A stretch of 8,797 nucleotides of DNA from the NCBI GenBank assembly GCA_041608535.1, contig JBFISM010000152.1, positions 1-8,797 on the forward strand, read 5' to 3'. This stretch comes from JBFISM01 sp041608535 (lineage in GTDB: Bacteria; Actinomycetota; Acidimicrobiia; Spongiisociales; UBA5794). A model generated the notes under the pieces. That model did not search any database. It saw only the letters and a list, made by a program, of their open reading frames with translations, and had not been told where the DNA came from. Below, in pieces: positions 1-6,201 of this stretch. The position numbers were made by a program, and so were the translations under genes. Each line of letters starts with the position of its first letter. Position 1 is the first letter of the stretch.

Positions 1-1365
1 GCGGAGAATCTCGACACGGAACATGCGAGTGCTGTGTTCGACGCCGCCGGTCTGCTGGGGTTCCCGGGAGTCGTCGATGCCCACATGCACTTCGGGATCT
101 ACAACGAGCTTTCAGAAGACATCTATTCGGAGAGCCGCGCGGCGGCGCTCGGCGGCGTGACGACCGGCATCAGCTACATCCGCACCGGGCAGTACTACCT
201 GAATCGCGGCGGCCCCTATGCCGACTTCTTTCCCGAGGTGCTCCGCCGCACCCAGGGTCGCTCTCACATCGACTACGGGTTCCACATAGCCCCCATCGAG
301 GCATCTCACCGGGATGAAGTCGCCACGCTGATCGACGACTTCGGCGTCTCGTCTTTCAAGATCTTCATGTTCTACGGCGGCCACGGCCTCCACGGTCGGT
401 CGGATGACCAGGCCTCCTTCCTCATGACGGCTCCCGAGGAGCGCTACGACTTCGCGCATTTCGAGTTCATCATGCGGGCCATCACAGAGGCGGCCGACCG
501 CTTTCCCGACAAGGCGCCCTTCATCTCGCTGTCGATGCATTGCGAGGTCGCGGAGATCTTGACCGCCTATTCGAAGATGGTGGAGGAGGCGGGAGCGCTC
601 ACCGGACTTGCGGCCTACAGCGCTTCGCGGCCACCGCACTCGGAGGGTCTCGCCATTGCGATTGCCGCCTACCTGGCGCATGAGACCGACTGCGTCAACC
701 TCAACCTGCTCCACCTGAGCTCGGCCAAGGCGATGGAGTCGGCAATGCGGATGGCACAGGCGTACCCCCATGTCGACTTCCGCCGGGAGGTCACCGTCGG
801 ACATCTGCTCGCCGACATCGACACCGCCAACGGGGCCTACGGAAAGGTGAATCCGCCCATCCGCCCGCGCCAAGACGTCGAAGCGTTGTGGGATGCAGTA
901 CTCGCCGGCCACGTCGATTGGGTGGTCAGCGACCACGCCTGCTGCCGAACCGAGCTCAAGCTCAACGCTGAGAACCCGGACGACATCTTCCTCGCCAAAG
1001 CGGGGTTCGGGGGCACCGAGTACCTGTTGTCTGGGGTGTTCAGCGAAGGCACCAAACGCGGTCTGACCCCCTCCCGCATCGCCGACTTGCTCTGCTGGAA
1101 CCCTGCACAGCGTTTCGGGCTGCGAACGAAGGGCACCATCGCAGTGGGCTACGACGCCGATCTCGCCATCCTCGATCCTGGCGAGACGTTCACGGTCCGG
1201 GCCGTCGAGTCTGAGTCGACGCAGGGCTATACGCCCTTCGAGGGCCACCAACTCACCGGTCGGGTCAAGCATGCGTTCCTCGGCGGACGCCAGATTCTCG
1301 ACAACGGCAGCGTGGTCGGCCCTCCAACCGGACGATTCATCGAGCGGCCGACACCTGCCGTCTGA
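1..1365 (+). CDS. Hydantoinase/dihydropyrimidinase-type amidohydrolase, 5' partial
   Basis: This is a cyclic-amide hydrolase of the dihydropyrimidinase/hydantoinase/allantoinase group, cytosolic enzymes that open hydantoin- or dihydropyrimidine-like rings with two metal ions. The reading frame is open to base 1, so the N-terminus lies outside the window. The GTG at 34 is inside the conserved 'A.GLLGFPGVVDAHMHF' strand and is not the true start. Counting residues from 34, the metal ligands are all visible: HxH at H17/H19, the lysine usually carboxylated at K109 (SSFKIFMFYGG), H169 (SMHCEV), H227 (LLHLSS) and the catalytic D300 (VSDHACC). The C-terminus has the usual small beta-domain signature (GTIAVGYDADLAILDP, residues about 367-382). 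The visible 443 residues nearly fill the usual family length of about 450-480. The next gene is co-oriented, 65 bases downstream. Substrate (hydantoin, dihydrouracil, allantoin or another cyclic amide) cannot be told from the sequence. The family call is firm; the specificity is open. Confidence 0.93.
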   Translation, partial: AENLDTEHASAVFDAAGLLGFPGVVDAHMHFGIYNELSEDIYSESRAAALGGVTTGISYIRTGQYYLNRGGPYADFFPEVLRRTQGRSHIDYGFHIAPIEASHRDEVATLIDDFGVSSFKIFMFYGGHGLHGRSDDQASFLMTAPEERYDFAHFEFIMRAITEAADRFPDKAPFISLSMHCEVAEILTAYSKMVEEAGALTGLAAYSASRPPHSEGLAIAIAAYLAHETDCVNLNLLHLSSAKAMESAMRMAQAYPHVDFRREVTVGHLLADIDTANGAYGKVNPPIRPRQDVEALWDAVLAGHVDWVVSDHACCRTELKLNAENPDDIFLAKAGFGGTEYLLSGVFSEGTKRGLTPSRIADLLCWNPAQRFGLRTKGTIAVGYDADLAILDPGETFTVRAVESESTQGYTPFEGHQLTGRVKHAFLGGRQILDNGSVVGPPTGRFIERPTPAV

Positions 1366-1378
1366 ATCTGCCGTCTGA
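1355..1378 (+). repeat. 13-bp-period tandem duplication spanning the amidohydrolase stop
   Basis: The 11-mer CTGCCGTCTGA occurs at 1355-1365, where it contains the stop codon of the amidohydrolase, and again at 1368-1378. The period is 13 bp. It looks like a simple slippage duplication. The second copy is non-coding and has no evident role. Confidence 0.7.
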
Positions 1379-1430
1379 CCCCGGAATTCTCCTCCCTCTG
1401 CGATCATACGGGCCGGGGAGGTGAGCGCCG

Positions 1431-1805
1431 ATGGGCAGAGTCAAGGCGATTCTCGGATACGACGTCGCCGAAGGGGTGGCCCCTGAGGAGTACGAGAGCT
1501 GGCTGTGGGACATCCACTATCCCGATCTTTTGGCCAACCCCTATCTGGACAGGATCGAACTGAACACCGTGGTTCGTCCGATCAACGAGACGAGTGCGGG
1601 CACTCCGATCATGGATGTCCCCGTGACCTTCTTCCGGATCGCAGAGCTCCACTTCGCCGACCACAGCGCATACGAGAAGTATCTGGAGTGGTTCCGAGAC
1701 AACCCGATCCCCATCGAGCGCAGCCCGGCCGGTCGAAGCGACTTCCGCTTCTACGTGTTGTGCGACGTGGTCGATGCGACGCGCGAATCGCTAGACACCG
1801 GGTAG
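1431..1805 (+). CDS. Small dimeric alpha/beta-barrel (Dabb/EthD-like) protein
   Basis: This 124-residue protein has the look of the dimeric alpha-beta barrel superfamily (EthD, stress-responsive A/B barrel and REDY-like proteins). A first beta-strand with conserved charged residues (KAILGYDVAEG, residues 5-15) is followed by an amphipathic helix with 'PEEYESWLWDIHYPDLLANP'. A second beta-alpha unit follows (FFRIAELHFADHSAYEKYLEWF, about 67-88), then a last strand, FRFYVLCDVV. The H-Y-P-D segment after the first helix is typical of EthD-like members. Such proteins are cytosolic homodimers, often accessory to oxygenases or other catabolic enzymes; some are enzymes themselves. The ATG at 1431 has a strong Shine-Dalgarno sequence (GGGGAGG at 1415-1421). 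The gene lies 65 bases after the amidohydrolase in the same direction, so co-transcription is likely. Its last 15 bases overlap the end of the convergent lipoprotein gene. No function can be fixed beyond the fold. Confidence 0.75.
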   Translation: MGRVKAILGYDVAEGVAPEEYESWLWDIHYPDLLANPYLDRIELNTVVRPINETSAGTPIMDVPVTFFRIAELHFADHSAYEKYLEWFRDNPIPIERSPAGRSDFRFYVLCDVVDATRESLDTG

Positions 1806-2195
1806 CGTCAGCGGCCCTCCGCGCATCGGATCCAACGAGCCAAGCCCGATCTCGCCGACACGTTCGACCAACGCCTCCCCAACGGGGCCGTTCGGCTCCA
1901 ACTCGTCGAGCCGGGCGATGACCGCCTTGTTGAAGCCCTCTTCGGTGCAGTGCATCTCCTGGGCTCGCTGCAACAGGCCGTCAACGCCGAGAGCGAAACG
2001 CTCTTCGTAGGCGGCCACTGCGGCGGCGTCGGCATTGCCGATCTCATCGAGCGTGCGCTGGAGGAATTCGATCACGTCGGTCGCACCGGTGGCACACGTA
2101 GGCATATCGTCCGACATGGTGCTCGCTGCATCGCCGTCGCCGCAGCCGACCGTGAGCAACGCGACCAACCCGATCACCAGACCCAATACGCGCAA
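1791..2195 (-). CDS. Small secreted lipoprotein, unknown function
   Basis: This is a predicted membrane-anchored lipoprotein of 134 residues. I place the start at the TTG at 2195-2193, which has GAGGGA at 2207-2202, six bases upstream. It gives a textbook signal peptide: an N-region with one Arg (MRVLG), a hydrophobic core (LVIGLVALL), then TVGC with the lipid-acceptor Cys at residue 18. The -3 position is Thr rather than the commoner Leu/Val. A longer form from GTG 2237 or from 2288 is open but lacks a good ribosome binding site, and the latter would run into the divergent gene. The mature part begins GDGDAAST, a polar linker, followed by a small acidic, probably helical domain with two further cysteines (PTCATG and EMHCTEEG), which may form a disulfide outside the cell. 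I do not recognise the family. The tail overlaps the convergent gene by 15 bases. Confidence 0.68.
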   Translation of the reverse strand: MRVLGLVIGLVALLTVGCGDGDAASTMSDDMPTCATGATDVIEFLQRTLDEIGNADAAAVAAYEERFALGVDGLLQRAQEMHCTEEGFNKAVIARLDELEPNGPVGEALVERVGEIGLGSLDPMRGGPLTLPGV

Positions 2196-2277
2196 TCCGT
2201 TTCCCTCGTTGGCAGTGTCGACGCCGGCACCACGCACCGGCGGCTGTGTACCGTAGCGCCCCCGGGATGGAGCAGAC
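2196..2277. promoter_or_regulatory. Divergent intergenic region between lipoprotein and flavin oxidoreductase
   Basis: These 82 bases separate the divergent lipoprotein and flavin oxidoreductase genes and should hold the promoter of the lipoprotein, and possibly one for the oxidoreductase operon. They hold a ribosome binding site on each strand: GAGGGA (minus strand, 2207-2202) and GGATGGAG (plus strand, 2265-2272). I see no convincing -10/-35 pair or operator palindrome. Confidence 0.4.
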
Positions 2278-4278
2278 GTGCCTGCCACTGAGCCGGCGAG
2301 CGGAGGAATCGAGCGCTACCCCAACGTCTTTTCGCCGCTGCGCCTCGGCAATGTCGAGCTGCGGAACCGCATCTTTGTTCCGGCGCACACCACGAACTTC
2401 GGGGCCGACCACCTGCCGACGCAGCGCCACCTCGCCTATCACGAGGCGAGAGCCCGCGGTGGCGCCGGGCTGATCATCTTCGAGTCGATCAGGGTGCATC
2501 GAACGAGCTTGGGCAAGCCCCAGGGCATCGCGGGATTCGACCCTCGCACCGTAGAGCCCTTCCGCAGGATCGCCGATGCCGTGCACAGCCACGGCACGGC
2601 TCTGTTCGGCCAGCTCATCCATCTCGGCAGACAGACCGACGGGGATGCCTTGCGGGTTCCGGCGTGGGGACCGTCACCGATCCCGTGGGATGCCACCGCC
2701 CCGGTTCCGCATGCGATGAACGATGCGGACGTCGCTGACCTGATTGCGGGTTTCGTGACGTCGGCGGAGAACATACTCGAAGCAGGGTTCGATGGCTTCG
2801 AGGTGCATCTCGGTCACGGCCACCTACTCCAGCAGTTCCTCTCGCCGGTGTCGAACGAGCGAAGCGACGGTTACGGCGGCAGCGAGGCGAACCGTATGCG
2901 ACTCAGCATCGAGGTCCTGGAGGCGCTGCGGTCGGCGGTCGGCCGGGAGACCTGTCTCGGAATCAGGATCAGTGGTGATGAGTACGTGCCGGGAGGTCTC
3001 ACCCTTGCCGACATGTCCCGCATCGTTCCTCGGCTGCTGGACACCGTGGCGATCGACTTCGTGAACGTGTCCCACTCTGCGTACCACGGCTCGTATTCGC
3101 TCTCGACGCAAATCGCCGACATGTCCTTCCCGGTGGAGCCGTTTCGCAAGATCACCCGGGCAATCAAACAGGCTGTCGCCCACGGTGGGCACGACACACC
3201 CGTCATGGCGGTGTGCAAGTTCCGCACCATCGCCGAGGCCGAGGACATGCTCGCATCCGATGGTGCCGACATGGTGGGGATGGCTCGGGCCCATATCGCC
3301 GACCCCAACATCGTGGCCAAGGCCACCGCAGGAAACGCCGCACAGACGAGGCCATGCATCGGATGCAACCAGGGTTGCACCGGATTCCTCGAGAAAGGGC
3401 TCCCGATCACCTGTGTCGTCAACCCGGGCGCCGGCAAGGAGGCGGAGTGGCCTCCGGAACCGTCCGATGCCCCGGCCGGGGAGCGCAAGAGGGTGCTCGT
3501 CGTCGGCGGCGGGCCGGGCGGACTCGAAGCTGCCTGGGTGGCTGCTGCCCGGGGCCATGAAGTGGCGCTGTGGGAGCGACAGCCCGCTATCGGGGGTGCG
3601 CTTCGGGCGCTGCGCCACATGCCGTTGCGCCATGATTTCCTGGGACTGCTCCACCATCAGGCGGCCTCGTGCGATCGCCACGGCGTCTCCGTCGAGACGG
3701 GCGTCGAGGCCGACGTGGAGCGGATCGCTCACCATGGTGCCGACGTGGTCGTGCTGGCACTCGGCGCCGACATCGCCGCTATGGACTTCCCCCACGGCGG
3801 AACGGGCATCACGGCAATTGACGCACTCGAGTCGCCCGATGACCTGGGGACGACGGTGGCGGTCTACGACATGACCGGAAGCTGGGCTGCGATCTCCGTG
3901 GCCGAGCATCTCGCCCGCATCGGGAAGCGGGTCACGATCTTCACCCCCGGACCCATCGCCGGGTGGCACGTGACGAGGTACAGCAGGACGGCGATCGCCG
4001 CGCGGCTCCGTGACCTCGGTGTGAAGATCGCCACGAGTCACGAGGTGCTCGCCTGGGAAGAGGGGGCATTGCAGGTGGCTCCGCTCGATTCCGGGACGCC
4101 TGAGTTCCGTGACGGGTTCGACTCGGTGGTCGCCACCGGCCATGGCATCGCCAGAACCCAACTCGGCAAAGACCTGGCCGAGGCCGGAATTCGAGCCATC
4201 TCGGTGGGCGACTGCGTGGCGCCGCGAACCGCGCTCGAAGCGGTGTACGAGGGCCATCAGGTTGCCCGTGCGATCTGA
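2278..4278 (+). CDS. FMN/[4Fe-4S]/FAD oxidoreductase of the 2,4-dienoyl-CoA reductase/TMA dehydrogenase family
   Basis: This 666-residue cytosolic flavoprotein matches the length of FadH-type 2,4-dienoyl-CoA reductases. Residues about 15-350 form the old-yellow-enzyme TIM barrel that binds FMN (FSPLRLGNVELRNRIFVPAH; GQLIHLGRQ; EVHLGHGHLLQQFLSP; NERSDGYGGSEANRMR; LGIRISGDEYVPGG). Next is a [4Fe-4S] site with C360, C363, C367 and C379, spaced C-x2-C-x3-C-x11-C. An FAD-binding Rossmann segment starts at 405 (VLVVGGGPGGLEAA, then E433). The C-terminal ISVGDCVAPR (641-650) completes the FAD site. Two things are odd. The tyrosine proton donor of OYE and FadH (Y196 in OYE1, Y166 in E. coli FadH, from memory) is His182 here. 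The second dinucleotide site reads VYDMTGSWAA, without a GxGxxG loop, as in TMA dehydrogenase. An amine-demethylating or other oxidative role is therefore as likely as enoyl reduction. The GTG start has GGAG at 2269-2272. The next gene overlaps its end. Confidence 0.92.
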   Translation: MPATEPASGGIERYPNVFSPLRLGNVELRNRIFVPAHTTNFGADHLPTQRHLAYHEARARGGAGLIIFESIRVHRTSLGKPQGIAGFDPRTVEPFRRIADAVHSHGTALFGQLIHLGRQTDGDALRVPAWGPSPIPWDATAPVPHAMNDADVADLIAGFVTSAENILEAGFDGFEVHLGHGHLLQQFLSPVSNERSDGYGGSEANRMRLSIEVLEALRSAVGRETCLGIRISGDEYVPGGLTLADMSRIVPRLLDTVAIDFVNVSHSAYHGSYSLSTQIADMSFPVEPFRKITRAIKQAVAHGGHDTPVMAVCKFRTIAEAEDMLASDGADMVGMARAHIADPNIVAKATAGNAAQTRPCIGCNQGCTGFLEKGLPITCVVNPGAGKEAEWPPEPSDAPAGERKRVLVVGGGPGGLEAAWVAAARGHEVALWERQPAIGGALRALRHMPLRHDFLGLLHHQAASCDRHGVSVETGVEADVERIAHHGADVVVLALGADIAAMDFPHGGTGITAIDALESPDDLGTTVAVYDMTGSWAAISVAEHLARIGKRVTIFTPGPIAGWHVTRYSRTAIAARLRDLGVKIATSHEVLAWEEGALQVAPLDSGTPEFRDGFDSVVATGHGIARTQLGKDLAEAGIRAISVGDCVAPRTALEAVYEGHQVARAI

Positions 4279-5299
4279 CGCACCACACATCGTCGTCACC
4301 GGAGCTGCGGGATTCGTCGGTCTCAACGTCGTGGAGCGGCTGCTCACGTCCGGACACGACGTCGTTGCCCTCGATGCCACCGAGTTGCCCAACGCCGCCA
4401 GGAGTGATTTCGCCGCGCTGCCCGGCTCCCTGCACGAGGTGATAGCCGACGTGACCGATCCGGCGGCAATGGCCGATGCCGTGGCCGGAGCCGACGTCGT
4501 GATCCACGCGGCCGCAATCACAGCCGGAATCGAGCGGGAACGAGACCACGCCCGCCGCGTGGTCGAGGTGAACGTCATGGGCACCCAGACGGTTCTCGAC
4601 GCCGTCGTCGCTGCCGGTGGTGTGCGTCGCTTCGTCTACGTCTCGTCCGGTGCGGTCTACGGCGAGCAGGCGTTCGGCGTCGGGCCGATCAGCGAAACGA
4701 CAACGCCGGAGCCCGTGTCTCTGTATGCCATCACCAAGCTCGCCGGCGAGCGGCTGGTCCGCCGCCACGGCGAGCTCCACGGGACGGATGTCGTGGTCGC
4801 CCGCTTGTCCGCAGTGTTCGGACCCTGGGAGCGGGACACCGGGGTGCGTGACTCGATCAGTCCGTTGTACACGCTGGCCTGCGCCAGATGGTTCGGCGCA
4901 CATGTCATTGCCGGCGAATACGCACGACGCAACTGGCTGTATGCACGGGACGCTGCGACCGCGCTGTGTGGTCTTGCTCTCGCACCACATCTGACCCACG
5001 ACCTCTACAACGTGACCCCAACCGAGTGGCTCGAGCCGATGCAGTGGGCTCGCCATTTGGGAATTGCACCCACCGTGACGACGGGAGATCGAGATGCGCC
5101 TGTCGTGGAGCTACCGGGAGAATTCCGACAGTCCGACGCAAGGGCGCCCGTTCTCAACGACCGCATCCGCAGCGCCGTCGCGGATTGGCCCGCATTCGAA
5201 CCGGAAGAGGCCTTCCGTGACTACGCAGACTGGCTCGAGACACACGCTGACTCGATCATTGTGCGAGCGGAGGAGAACACGCCACCGGCCCACAGATGA
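4268..5299 (+). CDS. NAD-dependent epimerase/dehydratase (extended SDR)
   Basis: This is an extended short-chain dehydrogenase of 343 residues. The N-terminal Rossmann fold shows TGAAGFVG (residues 11-18). An Asp ends the second strand (VVALD, D36), which favours NAD over NADP. The active site is visible: VSSGAVYG with S126/S127, and Y153-x3-K157 in YAITK. The segment ARLSAVFGPWERD (178-190) is the usual epimerase 'R.....YGP' region, and RNWLYARDAATAL (221-233) matches the 'hVhD.a.a' stretch. The family acts on nucleotide sugars, hydroxysteroids, flavonoids and uronates; the substrate here is unknown. The start is GTG 4268, 11 bases inside the preceding oxidoreductase gene. A TTG at 4262, two codons upstream, is better spaced from GAGGG at 4249-4253 and is a real alternative. 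The overlap implies translational coupling, so the product probably acts on the same pathway. Reading further upstream from 4109 would put an out-of-frame shadow on the N-terminus. Confidence 0.9.
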   Translation: MRSDAPHIVVTGAAGFVGLNVVERLLTSGHDVVALDATELPNAARSDFAALPGSLHEVIADVTDPAAMADAVAGADVVIHAAAITAGIERERDHARRVVEVNVMGTQTVLDAVVAAGGVRRFVYVSSGAVYGEQAFGVGPISETTTPEPVSLYAITKLAGERLVRRHGELHGTDVVVARLSAVFGPWERDTGVRDSISPLYTLACARWFGAHVIAGEYARRNWLYARDAATALCGLALAPHLTHDLYNVTPTEWLEPMQWARHLGIAPTVTTGDRDAPVVELPGEFRQSDARAPVLNDRIRSAVADWPAFEPEEAFRDYADWLETHADSIIVRAEENTPPAHR

Positions 5300-5341
5300 C
5301 TGGTTGACGGTCGGCCCAGCGCTATCGATGCCGATGTCGAT

Positions 5342-5398
5342 GTGCCGTTCCCGGGCACTTCGTGGTATGCGTTGTGGTTCCAGAATTGGTGATCGGCG
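5342..5398 (+). repeat. Intergenic repeat copy R1 (diverged)
   Basis: Bases 5342-5368 match 7885-7911 (copy R4) at 22 of 27 positions without a gap: GTGCCG, CCCGG, CACTT and GG.AT are retained. The GCGTT box follows two bases earlier than in R3 and R4, and weaker similarity to R3 continues to about 5398 (ATTGGTGATCGG against TTTGTTGGTCGG). Its hairpin differs: GTGCC 5342-5346 can pair with GGCAC 5354-5358. It lies 42 bases after the epimerase stop and just before the vapB promoter, so it marks the left border of the accessory array. Confidence 0.6.
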
Positions 5399-5416
5399 CG
5401 CGCCCACGCGAGAGAC

Positions 5417-5453
5417 TAGATATACGGGGGAGTGCCGGTATATACTGCTCGGT
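5417..5453 (+). promoter_or_regulatory. vapBC promoter with paired ATATAC operator-like half sites; leaderless start
   Basis: A good -10 hexamer TATACT sits at 5441-5446, with a weak -35-like TAGATA at 5417-5422 and an 18-base spacer. Seven bases separate the -10 from the GTG of vapB at 5454, so transcription should start at or next to the start codon. No Shine-Dalgarno sequence is present, which fits a leaderless mRNA as is common in actinobacteria. ATATAC occurs at 5420-5425 and again at 5440-5445, exactly 20 bp apart, and GTATATAC (5438-5445) is a perfect palindrome. These overlap the promoter elements and are candidate sites for VapBC autorepression. Transcription start and operator role are inferred. 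Confidence 0.6.
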
Positions 5454-5648
5454 GTGAGCAAACACCTGGTCGATATCGACGAAGAAGCACTGAGCGCAGC
5501 TCGTGCCGAGCTAGGCACAGCCACGATCAAGGACACCGTCAACGAGGCGCTACGCATAGCCGCAGCGGGCCGGAACCCTCGCATCACCAAGGCGCTTGAC
5601 GTGCTGGCAAAGGCCGACCTCGCCGACCGGGCCGAGGCATGGCGATAG
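5454..5648 (+). CDS. vapB: VapB-family type II antitoxin
   Basis: This 64-residue antitoxin would neutralise the VapC ribonuclease encoded next to it and, with it, bind and repress their own promoter. The N-terminal half (SKHLVDIDEEALSAARAELG, then TIKDTVNEALR) fits the short VapB family of actinobacteria, whose beta-strand and two helices form a ribbon-helix-helix-type DNA-binding dimer. The C-terminal half (ITKALDVLAKADLADRAEAWR) is the basic/acidic amphipathic tail that usually wraps around the toxin. The start is GTG 5454, chosen because the product then has family length and the -10 element lies seven bases upstream. The open frame continues far upstream without meaning. The last ten bases overlap vapC, the usual antitoxin-first coupled order. 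Confidence 0.85.
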   Translation: MSKHLVDIDEEALSAARAELGTATIKDTVNEALRIAAAGRNPRITKALDVLAKADLADRAEAWR

Positions 5649-6052
5649 GCCATCTCCTCGATACCAGTGTCCTGACCCGCCTCGGTGAAGCTCCGGTGCG
5701 GGCAGTGGTCGAACCGCTGGCTGCGATCGGGCGTGCCGCCCGCGCAGGGATCACCGACCTGGAGATCGGATACTCGGCCCGCAATGCCGCCGAGTGGGAC
5801 GAACTCGTCGGCGCCCTCGACGCCTTCGAGCTGGTGGACACGACCGCCGAGCACATCCAGAGGGCCAGCCAGGTCCAACGCATGCTCGCCGCCAACAGCC
5901 AACGCCGCCGCAAAATTCCTGACCTCCTTGTCGCCGCCGCCGCCGAACAAGCCGGCTACACCGTTCTGCACTACGACGCCGACTTCGACCTGATCTCCTC
6001 AGCAACCGGACAACCCTGCCGATGGGTCGTGCCGCCGGGCACCGTCGATTAG
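5639..6052 (+). CDS. vapC: VapC-family PIN-domain ribonuclease toxin
   Basis: This 137-residue PIN-domain toxin is a magnesium-dependent endoribonuclease; relatives cut tRNA or rRNA and stop translation when VapB is lost. The acidic active site is complete: D8 in HLLDTSVLTRL, E42 in DLEIGYSA, D95 in KIPDLLVAAAAE, and D113 with D115/D117 in HYDADFDLI. Length and motif spacing are those of a normal, apparently active VapC. The ATG at 5639 lies inside the end of vapB (10-base overlap) with a short GAGG just upstream, so translation is likely coupled and transcription is shared with vapB. Together with vapB it forms the first of three accessory modules bounded by the intergenic repeat. The exact RNA target cannot be read from sequence. 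Confidence 0.93.
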   Translation: MAIGHLLDTSVLTRLGEAPVRAVVEPLAAIGRAARAGITDLEIGYSARNAAEWDELVGALDAFELVDTTAEHIQRASQVQRMLAANSQRRRKIPDLLVAAAAEQAGYTVLHYDADFDLISSATGQPCRWVVPPGTVD

Positions 6053-6064
6053 CCGCCCTGTAGC

Positions 6065-6085
6065 CCGCACTCGTAGGTGCCGATC
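6065..6085 (+). repeat. Intergenic repeat copy R2, left part
   Basis: These 21 bases are identical to 7873-7893 (start of copy R4), running from CCGCACTCG to GTGCCGATC. After that the similarity stops abruptly. A different local palindrome, CCGATC-G-GATCGG, takes the place of the hairpin arms seen in R3 and R4. The copy starts 12 bases after the vapC stop. Confidence 0.75.
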
Positions 6086-6156
6086 GGATCGGTGTGTAGT
6101 CGCGCTCGTCATGGCGCATAGCGGCTGATCTGTGTGGTGCTCAGGGCCCGACTTGT

Positions 6157-6186
6157 CCCCGATGTCGGGGCTAGCGTTGGTGCGCC
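6157..6186 (+). repeat. Intergenic repeat copy R2, possible right part with hairpin
   Basis: GCGTTGGTGCGCC at 6174-6186 matches GCGTTCGTGCACC at 7053-7065 (right end of R3) at 11 of 13 positions. Just before it is a short stem, CCCCG 6157-6161 with CGGGG 6166-6170 and loop ATGT. It may be the right end of R2 separated from the left part by about 90 bases of inserted or diverged sequence. No T-tract follows, so it is not a standard terminator. Confidence 0.4.
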
Positions 6187-6201
6187 ACAAGGGAGAAGGC
6201 T

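Noticed and set aside
112..1407. 431-residue open frame antisense to the amidohydrolase
   Set aside because: It is the usual third-position GC shadow of a real gene. The plus frame has every catalytic residue, while the antisense product is Arg/Gly-rich and has no family features.
1505..1921. 138-residue frame overlapping the Dabb gene
   Set aside because: It is in an alternative frame, Arg/Pro-rich, and crosses two supported genes.
2824..4584. 586-residue minus-strand open frame across the oxidoreductase and SDR
   Set aside because: It spans two well-supported genes in the opposite direction and has no recognisable domain; a high-GC shadow. The same holds for the minus-strand frames at 3941-5056, 5111-5971 and 6694-7674.
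5094..5453. N-terminal extension of the vapB frame
   Set aside because: It overlaps the SDR coding end, the repeat copy and the promoter. The VapB homology starts only at 5454, and the extension has low-complexity basic composition.
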